64,000 nt of DNA from Streptosporangium becharense (lineage in GTDB: Bacteria > Actinomycetota > Actinomycetes > Streptosporangiales > Streptosporangiaceae). Under the pieces are notes generated by a model that searched no databases, had not been told where the DNA came from, and saw only the letters and a list, made by a program, of their open reading frames with translations. Every line of letters begins with the position of its first letter. Position 1 is the first letter of the stretch. Below are positions 1 through 6,890 of this stretch, piece by piece. Position numbers and translations under genes: made by a program. The stretch is taken from positions 2,480,001 through 2,544,000 of the forward strand of contig NZ_JACHMP010000001.1 in NCBI RefSeq assembly GCF_014204985.1, written 5' to 3'.

Positions 1-446
1 GCCAGCGGCGCCGGGTCGACGTCGCGCTGGGCGTGATCGGCGATCCGGAGCTGCTCTTCCTCGACGAGCCGACCACCGGGTTCGACCCGGAGGCCCGCAG
101 GCAGTTCTGGGAGCTGATCGAGAGCCTGGCCCACGACGGCACGACGATCGTGCTGACCACCCACTATCTGGACGAGGCCGAGGCACTGGCCGATCGGGTG
201 GCCGTGGTCGCCGGGGGGCGGGTGGTGGCCGAGGGCGAGCCCGGCACCCTCGGCGGCCGGGCCACCGCCAAGGCCACGGTGAGCTGGTCCGAGGGGGGCG
301 AGCAGCGTTCCCTGGAGACCGGCACGCCGACCGAGACCGTTCTGGAGCTGACCGGCCGCTTCGACGGCGAGGTGCCCGAGCTGACCGTGACCCGCCCCTC
401 CCTGGAAGACATCTACCTCCGCCTCATCGAGACAGGTGCCCGATGA
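1..446 (+). CDS. ABC-2 exporter ATP-binding subunit (3' part only)
   Basis: The gene enters from the left edge of the window; reading from base 3 gives the end of the ABC signature (QRRRVDVALG), then Walker B (LLFLDEPTTGFDP) and the H-loop (TTHYLDEA). The Walker A part lies outside. About 60 residues after the nucleotide-binding domain match the small C-terminal domain (DUF4162-like) of DrrA/CcmA-type exporters, which extrude drugs or lipids. The stop codon overlaps the start of the permease gene (ATGA at 443-446), so the two are translationally coupled. Together with the permease, kinase and regulator that follow it forms a four-gene operon. The family is certain; the substrate cannot be told from sequence. 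Confidence 0.93.
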   Translation, partial: QRRRVDVALGVIGDPELLFLDEPTTGFDPEARRQFWELIESLAHDGTTIVLTTHYLDEAEALADRVAVVAGGRVVAEGEPGTLGGRATAKATVSWSEGGEQRSLETGTPTETVLELTGRFDGEVPELTVTRPSLEDIYLRLIETGAR

Positions 447-1294
447 CCCAGACCCAGACCGCCGCGGCCGAGATCCCGACCGCCCCTCGCGCCGCGGCGC
501 AGCCCTCCGTCGTCCGGTTGGGGCTGTCGCGTGCGGCCATCGAGATCAGGATGTTCTTCCGCGAGAAGGACGCGGTCATCTTCACCTTCGCCTTCCCGAT
601 CATCCTGCTTGTGATCTTCGGCTCGATCTTCGCGGACGAGTTGGAGGGGACGGGGATCAGCGTCTCCCAGCTCTACGTGGCCGGGTTGATCGGCTCCGCC
701 ACGATGACCGGCTTCCAGAGCCTCGGGATCAACATCGCCGGGGAACGCGACGACGGCACCCTCAAGCGGCTGCGGGGCACCCCGCTGCCTCCCGCCTCCT
801 ACTTCGTGGGCAAGGCCCTCGTCACCCTCCTCGTCTCCTTCCTCCAGGTCGTCATCCTGCTGGCCATCGGGGTCGCGATGTTCGAGCTGGAGCTGCCGTC
901 GGAGGCGTCCCGATGGGCCACCTTCGCCTGGGTGTTCACACTCGGTGTGCTCGGCTCGGCGTTGCTCGGCATCGCGATCAGCAGCCTGCCCCGGACACAT
1001 AAGAGCGCCACCCCAGTGATCGCGATGCCGTTCGTGGTGCTGCAGTTCATCTCCGGAGTGTTCATCCCCGCCGCCAGCCTGCCGTCCTGGCTGGTGAACG
1101 CCTCCGCCGTGTTCCCGCTCAAGTGGATGTGCCAGGGCTTCCGCTCGGTCTTCCTCGGGGATTCCGGTGCCGCCCTGGAGCTCACGAAATCCTACGAACT
1201 GGACCGGGTCGCCCTGGTGCTGGGAGCCTGGGTCGTCGGAGGACTGGTGCTGTGCCTGATGACGTTCCGCTGGAAGAGCCGCCGCGACGGATGA
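443..1294 (+). CDS. ABC-2 type exporter permease
   Basis: A 283-aa integral membrane protein with about six hydrophobic segments, of the ABC-2 membrane family (DrrB/YhgE class). It pairs with the ATPase just upstream. The first 30 residues are Ala/Thr/Pro-rich and cytoplasmic; the first membrane segment follows the conserved FFREKDAVIFTFAFP stretch typical of these permeases. The start overlaps the ATPase stop (ATGA) and its own stop overlaps the histidine kinase start (ATGA at 1291-1294), so stoichiometric expression is expected. The likely role is export of a hydrophobic compound controlled by the adjacent two-component system; the substrate is unknown. Confidence 0.92.
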   Translation: MTQTQTAAAEIPTAPRAAAQPSVVRLGLSRAAIEIRMFFREKDAVIFTFAFPIILLVIFGSIFADELEGTGISVSQLYVAGLIGSATMTGFQSLGINIAGERDDGTLKRLRGTPLPPASYFVGKALVTLLVSFLQVVILLAIGVAMFELELPSEASRWATFAWVFTLGVLGSALLGIAISSLPRTHKSATPVIAMPFVVLQFISGVFIPAASLPSWLVNASAVFPLKWMCQGFRSVFLGDSGAALELTKSYELDRVALVLGAWVVGGLVLCLMTFRWKSRRDG

Positions 1295-2490
1295 CGACGC
1301 GCTCGCATGTGCCCGGCCCGTTGATCGACGGGGCCGGGCCGAACGCCTGGCAGTCACTGCACGTCTGGGAGGTGCTGCTGACTGCCACCACGCTCGTCCC
1401 CGCCGCTTTCATGCTGGTCTCCGACATGCCGGCGCGCGACAAGACGGTCGTGGTGGGTTGCCTCATCGGGATCCTGCCCCTCTACTTCCTGCTCGGTAGA
1501 CCGGCGATCCTCTCCGACGACCGGCGGCGCGGAACGGTCTACATCGTCCTGATGGTCGCCTTGTTCGCTCCTGCCGGGCTCCTCGCGCCGCAGACGACGT
1601 ACGCCCTGTTCGGGCTCTGCCCGCAGTGCTTCATGGTCTTCCCGGCCAGGCGGGCGATGATCGCGGTGATCGCGTTGAATCTCCCGCCGGCGATCCGCTA
1701 CACGGTCCTGTCCGACGAACCGCAGCCGTTCAACTTCCTGATGGTGATCACCGTCATCATCTTCTTCTCCGCCGTCTTCGGGGGCTGGATAGAACGGATC
1801 ACCACACAGAGCGAGGAGCGGGCGGTCCTCATCCGGGAGCTGGAGAGGAGCCGGGCCGAGGTGGCCCGCCTCTCAGCCGAGCGCGGGGCCCAGGCCGAGC
1901 GCGAGCGGCTCGCCGGAGAGATCCACGACACCCTGGCCCAGGGCTTCACCAGCATCATCATGCTGCTTCAGGCCGCGGAGGCCCAGGCCGACCCGTCCCG
2001 TCACCTGACGCTGGCCGTGCGAACCGCGCGGGAGAATCTGGCCGAGGCCCGCCTGCTGGTGACCACGCTGAGCCCGGCACCGCTGGACGGCTCGACCCTC
2101 GACGAGGCGCTCGAACGGCTGACGAACCGGCTCGGCGAGGAGACGGGGCTGGCCGCCCGTTTCGAGGTCTCCGGCGGCTCCCGGCCGTTGAGCCCGCCCG
2201 TCGAGGTGGTGCTCGTCCGCGCGGCCCAGGAAGGCCTGGCCAACGTGCGCAAGCACGCGGCGGCGGGCACCGTCATCGTGTCGATCGCCTACCGGGACGG
2301 CTCGGTGCGACTGGAGGTCCGCGACGACGGGTGCGGCTTCGACCCGTCCGGCGCCCGGGGTTACGGTCTTCGGGGCATGCGAGCCCGTGTGGAGCAGGTG
2401 GGCGGAACCCTCGCCGTGACCGGCTCCCCGGGTGGAGGCACCTCACTGGAGGTCGTCATCCCCACCGAGCCCACGGACCAGGGAGTGTGA
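1291..2490 (+). CDS. NarL/DesK-type sensor histidine kinase
   Basis: 399 aa. The ATG at 1291 was chosen because it overlaps the permease stop; the reading frame stays open further upstream inside that gene. About five hydrophobic segments (roughly residues 25-165) form a membrane sensor without a large extracellular domain. A short coiled coil then leads to the HisKA_3 box AGEIHDTLAQGF, with phospho-acceptor His212, and a C-terminal HATPase_c domain with DDGCGF and GYGLRGM. It phosphorylates the response regulator encoded immediately downstream (GTGA overlap). Kinases of this type next to ABC-2 exporters usually sense membrane-active compounds or membrane state; that part is inference. Confidence 0.93.
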   Translation: MTTRSHVPGPLIDGAGPNAWQSLHVWEVLLTATTLVPAAFMLVSDMPARDKTVVVGCLIGILPLYFLLGRPAILSDDRRRGTVYIVLMVALFAPAGLLAPQTTYALFGLCPQCFMVFPARRAMIAVIALNLPPAIRYTVLSDEPQPFNFLMVITVIIFFSAVFGGWIERITTQSEERAVLIRELERSRAEVARLSAERGAQAERERLAGEIHDTLAQGFTSIIMLLQAAEAQADPSRHLTLAVRTARENLAEARLLVTTLSPAPLDGSTLDEALERLTNRLGEETGLAARFEVSGGSRPLSPPVEVVLVRAAQEGLANVRKHAAAGTVIVSIAYRDGSVRLEVRDDGCGFDPSGARGYGLRGMRARVEQVGGTLAVTGSPGGGTSLEVVIPTEPTDQGV

Positions 2491-3116
2491 ACGTGCTACG
2501 TGTGATGATCGTCGATGACCACCCGGTGGTCCGTGAAGGACTGCGCGGAATGCTGGAGGCCGACCCCGGGATCACCGTCGTGGGCGAGGCGGCCTCGGGA
2601 GACGAGGCCGTCGTACGGGCCGGTGACCTGACTCCGGACGTGATCCTCATGGACCTGCGCATGCCCGGCGGCGACGGGGTGAGCGCCGTCTCCCGTATCC
2701 TCGTGAACCGGCCCGGAAGCCGGGTGATCGTGCTGACCACCTACGAGACCGACGCCGACATCGTGCGGGCGGTCGAAGCGGGCGCCGCGGGTTACCTGTT
2801 GAAGGACACCTCCAGAGCCGACCTGCTGGCCGCGATCGTCTCCGCGGCGCGCGGGGAGACCGTGCTGTCGCCCTCGGTGGCGACCAGGCTGGTCACCCGG
2901 ATGCGGGCCCCGGCGGCCGAGTCACTGTCGCCGCGCGAGAGCGAGGTGCTCTCCCTGGTGGCCAGAGGGCTGACCAACTCCGAGATCGGTCGTGCCCTCT
3001 TCATCAGTGAGACCACGGTCAAAACCCACCTGCTGCGTGTCTTCGGCAAGCTCGGTGTCTCCGACCGTACGGCCGCCGTCACCACCGCCCTCGACCGTGG
3101 CCTGCTCACCCGGTAG
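2487..3116 (+). CDS. NarL/FixJ-family response regulator
   Basis: 209 aa. The GTG at 2487 overlaps the kinase stop (GTGA); a much longer open frame upstream is only a shadow of the kinase gene. The receiver domain has the acidic pair in MIVDDHP, phospho-acceptor Asp56 (ILMDLRMPGG) and the conserved Thr and Lys (VLTTYE, LLKDTS). The C-terminal LuxR-type helix-turn-helix (SPRESEVLSLVARGLTNSEI to TVKTHLLRVFGKL) binds DNA. It is the last gene of the exporter/two-component operon and probably controls that operon. No terminator hairpin is evident after it; a repeat tract follows. Confidence 0.94.
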   Translation: MNVLRVMIVDDHPVVREGLRGMLEADPGITVVGEAASGDEAVVRAGDLTPDVILMDLRMPGGDGVSAVSRILVNRPGSRVIVLTTYETDADIVRAVEAGAAGYLLKDTSRADLLAAIVSAARGETVLSPSVATRLVTRMRAPAAESLSPRESEVLSLVARGLTNSEIGRALFISETTVKTHLLRVFGKLGVSDRTAAVTTALDRGLLTR

Positions 3117-3185
3117 GCGCCGGCTGTGCCGTCGGACGTCCCGGCCTCCACGGAATCTCGACCCCCCGCAGGACTCTGACTTTCC

Positions 3186-3353
3186 AGGCCCCGGTCTCCG
3201 CAGGGCCCCGGTGTCCGCCGAGGCCCGCCTCCGCAAGACCCCGGTGTCCGCAGGGCCCCGGTGTCCGCCCCGGTGTCCGCCGAGGCCCGCCTCCGCAAGA
3301 CCCCGGTGTCCGCAGGGCCCGCCTCCGCAGGGCCCCGGTCTCTGCGAAGCCAC
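3186..3353. repeat. Imperfect tandem repeat, units of about 15-18 bp
   Basis: About ten head-to-tail copies of variants of GCCCCGGTGTCCGCAGG, GCCCCGGTGTCCGCCGAG and GCCCGCCTCCGCAAG alternate in a partly ordered higher-order pattern, with the block from GGTGTCCGCCGAG to CCGCAAGAC seen twice. The tract lies just after a response-regulator gene and before a TetR gene. It has no sustained coding potential supported by codon usage. It may be a slippage-prone spacer or a transcript-end structure. Confidence 0.85.
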
Positions 3354-3383
3354 TCCCTTCGCGGATCCGGACCGATAGGAGCT

Positions 3384-3397
3384 TGACCGGCCAGTCA
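3384..3397. promoter_or_regulatory. Palindrome, candidate TetR operator
   Basis: TGACCGGCCAGTCA is a 14-bp near-perfect inverted repeat (only one symmetric pair mismatched), 163 bases before the TetR start codon. TetR regulators commonly autoregulate by binding such palindromes. The distance is larger than usual, so the assignment is tentative. Confidence 0.35.
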
Positions 3398-3559
3398 GGA
3401 TTGTGACCTCCTTGCATGGGAGACGCAAGCGGCGACATCTTGACTCTTCCACAAAAAGGATCTTGCACCCATAATGGTGGATTCCGGGGGCCAGGATCAT
3501 GAGGTGGAAGTGATAAAGCGAGGACTTGTCAAATCTGAACCGCTCATCGGGGGCTTGAC

Positions 3560-4165
3560 ATGAGCGGCCGGTCGTACCGGGGAATGTCCGCGGAGGAGCG
3601 GCTGGCGGAACGCCGGGAACGCCTGCTCTCCGCGGCGTACACCCTCTACTCCGACCCCGGCTTCCCGGACACCACGATTGAGAGACTGTGCGCCTCGGCC
3701 CGCATCTCCAACCGTGCGTTCTACGAGTGCTTCTCCGGGCGGGACGAGCTGATGCAGGCGGTGTACGACCGTTGCGTGCAGGAGACGCTCCAGTCGGTGT
3801 CCAAGTCGATCGAGCAGGCTCCCGACACACTGATCGACCGGATCAGAGCGGGGATCACCGGATACGTCACCTTCGTCACCGAGGATCGGCGACGCGCACG
3901 GATCATGCACCTGGAGGTGCGCCGGGCGGGAGACTGCCTGATCACCTCACGGCAGCGAGCCGTGACGGCTTTCACGCGCATGATCGAGTCGAATATCACC
4001 GACCTTCCGGATGCCGTCAAGGCCAACCGGCATCTGCTCGCGCTGAGCATGATCGGAGCGCTCCAGGAGCTGCTGATCGAGTGGGTGGTGGCCGACGAGG
4101 CACCTGCGATCGACCATCTGATCAGTACTGCCACGCATGTCTTCTACCGATCTTTCGTAACATGA
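3560..4165 (+). CDS. TetR/AcrR-family transcriptional regulator
   Basis: 201 aa. Residues 15-65 form the TetR helix-turn-helix (RLLSAAYTLYSDPGFPDTTIERLCASARISNRAFYECFSG, here split by ordinary TetR spacing), in which the recognition helix ends in the usual ..FY..F pattern. The rest is an all-helical ligand-binding/dimerisation domain with no recognisable ligand signature. The ATG at 3560 is preceded by a weak GGGGG stretch; a second in-frame ATG eight codons later is possible. It sits between an exporter operon and a lipoprotein gene, 57 bp before the latter in the same direction, so it could control either or only itself. Confidence 0.9.
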   Translation: MSGRSYRGMSAEERLAERRERLLSAAYTLYSDPGFPDTTIERLCASARISNRAFYECFSGRDELMQAVYDRCVQETLQSVSKSIEQAPDTLIDRIRAGITGYVTFVTEDRRRARIMHLEVRRAGDCLITSRQRAVTAFTRMIESNITDLPDAVKANRHLLALSMIGALQELLIEWVVADEAPAIDHLISTATHVFYRSFVT

Positions 4166-4222
4166 CCGTTCCTTGAGGTGATCCACCGAGGCTGTGGTCA
4201 CACAGCGTGATTTCCTGACCCC

Positions 4223-5647
4223 ATGACACGCGGGATGCCGACGGCGGCTTTGGGAATCTCGGCGCTGGGGATCTCGGTGGCGCTGGGCGTCACGGCCTGC
4301 ACCGGGGCGAGGGAGCTCCGGGACACCGGGCGGGAAACGACCCGGGAGGCGGCCCGGGACGCCGAACGGAAGGCGGGCGAGGACGCCGGGTGGGAGAGCA
4401 GCGGTAAGACGGGCGGGGAACCCGGTCCGGAGGCATCAGGCCGGCCGGGCGGACACAGGGCGGACCCGGAGACCGGCACAGGCGCGGGGACAGAGACGGC
4501 CCCGGGGACTGCCTCAGAGACCGGCACAGAGACCGGCACGAGAGCTGCCCCCAAGACCGGCACAGGGGCCGGCGCGGTGATCGGGCGGCCGCCGGGCGGG
4601 GCCCCCTGGTGTCCGGAGCTGCGGGGCGGCGTGATCCCGGCCGCCTTGCGCGGACAGCTCGCCGCACCGGGCTCCGGGCGGTGCCGGCTGTACCCCGGCG
4701 AGCGGCCCCCGCAGTTCGTGGTGATCTCCTTCGACGGCGCGGGGGTGGACAGCCAGGGTTGGTTCCCCATCTTCCGGCAGGCGGCCCGGCGCAGCGGTGC
4801 CAGACTCACGTTCTTCCTGTCGGGGGTCTACCTGCTGCCCGAGGACCGCCGCCGGCTCTACCTCCCGCCCCGCCACCCGCCGGGCAGCTCCCGGATCGGT
4901 TTCCAGCGCCGTTCCCGGATCGCCGCGCAGGCCGCGCAACTGGGTGCCGCCTGGCGGGAAGGGCACGAGATCGGCAGCCACTTCAACGGCCACTTCTGCG
5001 GCGCCCGGGGAGTACGCACGTGGACGGCCCGCGACTGGCGGCAGGAACTGGAGCAGTTCTACGGCATGGTGGAACGCTGGCGGGAGAACGCCTCACTCAC
5101 CCACCTGCCCGACCTGCCGTTCCGGGTCCGGGAAACGGTGATCGGCGGGCGTACGCCCTGTCTCGAAGGTGACCGTGACGAGATGTTCCGGGCTTTCTCC
5201 GACCATGGCTGGCGTTACGACGCCAGCGGGTCCGGCCGGGTGGCATGGCCCGAGAAACGGGCGGGGTTGTGGCAGTTCCCGCTACCGATCCTGAGCGTCC
5301 CCGGCACCGACCGCCGGGTGCTCGGCACCGACTACGGCTTCTTCACCCTGCACAGCGGTGCGAAGACCCGCCGACCGCACATGTGGCCGCACTGGAAGCG
5401 GCAGACCGTCTCGGCCTACGTGGCCGCCGTGCAGGAGTCGCTGACCGGCGATCGGGCTCCGGTGTTCGTCGGCAACCACTTCGAGAGCTGGAACGGTGGC
5501 ATCTACATGCGCGCGCTGATCAGCCTGATGGACGAGGTCTGCACCCGGGCCCAGGTGCGCTGCGTGTCGTTCGAGCAGCTCTCCGACTGGCTCGACGCCC
5601 AGGCGCCGGGCACCGTGGAGCGGTTGCGCGGCCGCGCCGAAGGCTGA
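4223..5647 (+). CDS. Lipoprotein with divergent polysaccharide-deacetylase-like domain
   Basis: 474 aa. A signal peptide with a lipobox (GVTAC, lipidated Cys26) predicts attachment to the outer face of the membrane. Residues 27-125 are a low-complexity spacer of charged Arg/Glu then Thr/Gly/Ala/Glu repeats. Residues 155-460 resemble a NodB-type deacetylase: a beta strand followed by SFDGAG in place of the canonical TFDDG, a GHEIGSHFNGHF segment holding the H-x3-H pair, and a late GNHFESW. The canonical metal-binding second Asp of TFDDG is missing, so activity is uncertain. It may modify or bind cell-wall glycan. No Shine-Dalgarno sequence is obvious before the ATG. Confidence 0.75.
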   Translation: MTRGMPTAALGISALGISVALGVTACTGARELRDTGRETTREAARDAERKAGEDAGWESSGKTGGEPGPEASGRPGGHRADPETGTGAGTETAPGTASETGTETGTRAAPKTGTGAGAVIGRPPGGAPWCPELRGGVIPAALRGQLAAPGSGRCRLYPGERPPQFVVISFDGAGVDSQGWFPIFRQAARRSGARLTFFLSGVYLLPEDRRRLYLPPRHPPGSSRIGFQRRSRIAAQAAQLGAAWREGHEIGSHFNGHFCGARGVRTWTARDWRQELEQFYGMVERWRENASLTHLPDLPFRVRETVIGGRTPCLEGDRDEMFRAFSDHGWRYDASGSGRVAWPEKRAGLWQFPLPILSVPGTDRRVLGTDYGFFTLHSGAKTRRPHMWPHWKRQTVSAYVAAVQESLTGDRAPVFVGNHFESWNGGIYMRALISLMDEVCTRAQVRCVSFEQLSDWLDAQAPGTVERLRGRAEG

Positions 5648-5716
5648 GACCCCCGATACAGGAGGGGACGAGCCCGGCACCGCGACCGCCCCGCGTACGG
5701 CCGGCGGTGAACCGGA

Positions 5717-6034
5717 TCAGGCCACCGCGGCCATGGGCAGTTCGACGGTGAGGATCCGGTTGAGCCGGGTCACCGCCAGCACCCGCATGATCCTTGGCGG
5801 CACCCCCCGGAGAATGAGGCGGCGTCCCGCACCCACGGCGCGGCGATGCGTGCCCACCAGCACCCCGAGACCGGTGGCGTCGATCATTTCCAGCCCGGAG
5901 AGATCCACGATGAGATCGTCACGTCCGGAGTCGACTGCCTCGTGCAGCCGCGGGCGCACTCCGGCCACGGTACCCGCGTCGAGACGGTTCCCGACGTCGA
6001 CGACCTGAGCCTTGGGGTTACCAGGGACGCGCAT
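5717..6034 (-). CDS. STAS-domain anti-sigma factor antagonist
   Basis: 105 aa, the usual length of SpoIIAA/RsbV-type proteins, which release a sigma factor by binding its anti-sigma kinase. The STAS fold is clear: an N-terminal strand, LIVDLSGLEMIDATGLGVLV, and the closing helix. The phospho-site motif is D-A-T-G-L (residues 52-56) rather than the usual D-S-S-G-L, putting a Thr where the kinase normally phosphorylates Ser. GAGGAGG lies a few bases before the ATG. It is monocistronic, with no anti-sigma factor or sigma gene nearby, so the partner must be elsewhere. Confidence 0.9.
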   Translation of the reverse strand: MRVPGNPKAQVVDVGNRLDAGTVAGVRPRLHEAVDSGRDDLIVDLSGLEMIDATGLGVLVGTHRRAVGAGRRLILRGVPPRIMRVLAVTRLNRILTVELPMAAVA

Positions 6035-6229
6035 GCCTCCTCCTCACGCCCGGCCGCGCGCCGAGGCACGGCCGGGCCCAACGGCGGTGCGTCACCACAG
6101 CCAGTCGGTCACGCACCGCATTCTTACGGTGCCACAGCGCGAAAGGGGACGTGGCCTTCCCCCGCCCCCGAATTCACACTTCTTACGACCATGGGAGTCT
6201 CTTGCCCGTATCAAAGGAGAAAATGCCGT

Positions 6230-6841
6230 TTAGAGCCAACCTTTTTCCTGAGCCGCCCGAATCGCGGTGATCCGGTTGGTGGCGCCCAGCTTGGCGATGG
6301 CGCTGGACAGGTAGTTGCGTACGGTGCCTTCGGTCAGATGGAGCGAGGCGGCGATCTCCGCCACCGGTGCGCCTTGTGCGGCAAGCCGCAGGGCGTCGCG
6401 CTCACGCTCGGTCAGCGGGTTCTCCCCCGCCATCATCGCCGAGGCGGCCATCTCCGGGTCGAGGTAACGCCCGCCGGAGTGGACCCGGCGGATCGCCGCC
6501 GCCAGTTCCGCGGCGGAGGCGTCCTTGGGGACGAAACCCCGTACCCCCGCGGACAGGGCCCGCCGCAGATAGCCGGGGCGCCCGAAGCTGGTGAGCATCA
6601 GCACCGCCTGGCCGGGCAGCCTCTCGGCGACGCTCAGCCCGTCCATTCCCGGCATCTCGATGTCGAGCACGATCACGTCCGGCCGGTGCTCCCGCACGGC
6701 ATCGGCCACCAGGTCGCCCCTGGCCACCTGCGCCACCACCTCGATGTCCGGCTCCAGGCCGAGCAGGGTCGCGACGGCTTCCCGGATGAGATGCTCGTCG
6801 TCGGCCAGCAGCACCCGGACCACCGAACCCGCCGTACTCAT
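6230..6841 (-). CDS. NarL-family response regulator (DesR type)
   Basis: 203 aa. The receiver domain carries LLADDEHL, phospho-acceptor Asp60 (VIVLDIEMPGMDG), and the conserved Thr and Lys (MLTSFGRP, FVPKDAS). The LuxR-type helix-turn-helix at residues 140-200 contains LTEREREALRLAAQG-like spacing, here LTERERDALRLAAQG, and TEGTVRNYLSSAIAKLG. It is the last gene of a four-gene operon (ATPase, permease, kinase, regulator). Its ATG overlaps the stop of a 16-codon minigene that duplicates its own first codons, so translation is coupled to the kinase gene through that minigene rather than directly. Confidence 0.94.
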   Translation of the reverse strand: MSTAGSVVRVLLADDEHLIREAVATLLGLEPDIEVVAQVARGDLVADAVREHRPDVIVLDIEMPGMDGLSVAERLPGQAVLMLTSFGRPGYLRRALSAGVRGFVPKDASAAELAAAIRRVHSGGRYLDPEMAASAMMAGENPLTERERDALRLAAQGAPVAEIAASLHLTEGTVRNYLSSAIAKLGATNRITAIRAAQEKGWL

Positions 6842-6890
6842 CGCACCTCCTCCAGCAGCACCCGGACCACCGAACCCGCCGCACTCATCG
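6805..6890. repeat. 47-bp tandem duplication at a gene junction
   Basis: Two 39-bp copies, 6805-6843 and 6852-6890, differ at one base and are offset by 47 bp. Because 47 is not a multiple of three, the inserted copy is closed by a stop codon instead of extending the response regulator. The nearly identical copies indicate a recent event or gene conversion. Confidence 0.9.
6838..6888 (-). CDS. 16-codon minigene made by tandem duplication of the regulator start
   Basis: It reads MSAAGSVVRVLLEEVR and then TGA. The first 12 codons repeat the N-terminus of the response regulator that follows (MSTAGSVVRVLL) with one substitution. Its ATG overlaps the kinase stop (ATGA at 6885-6888) and its stop overlaps the regulator ATG (ATGA at 6838-6841). 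The peptide itself probably has no function. Its translation would carry ribosomes from the kinase to the regulator and may set their ratio. Confidence 0.55.
   Translation of the reverse strand: MSAAGSVVRVLLEEVR

Larger units (their letters stand above)
3117..3559. other. Intergenic region holding a GC-rich repeat tract and TetR promoter
   Basis: No gene is supported in these 443 bases. The first part (3186-3353) is an imperfect tandem tract of C/G-rich units. The second part (3360-3559) is much more A/T-rich and must contain the promoter of the TetR-family gene. A palindrome at 3384-3397 is the best operator candidate. TTGACT near 3438 and CATAAT near 3468 look like promoter hexamers but are spaced too far apart to be paired with confidence. 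Confidence 0.6.

Noticed and set aside
1626..2486. Upstream extension of the first response regulator
   Set aside because: The frame is open through the kinase gene, but the GTG at 2487 overlapping the kinase stop begins the receiver domain exactly.
3186..3353. Possible CRISPR-like array
   Set aside because: Units are degenerate and directly abutting, with no spacers and no cas genes.
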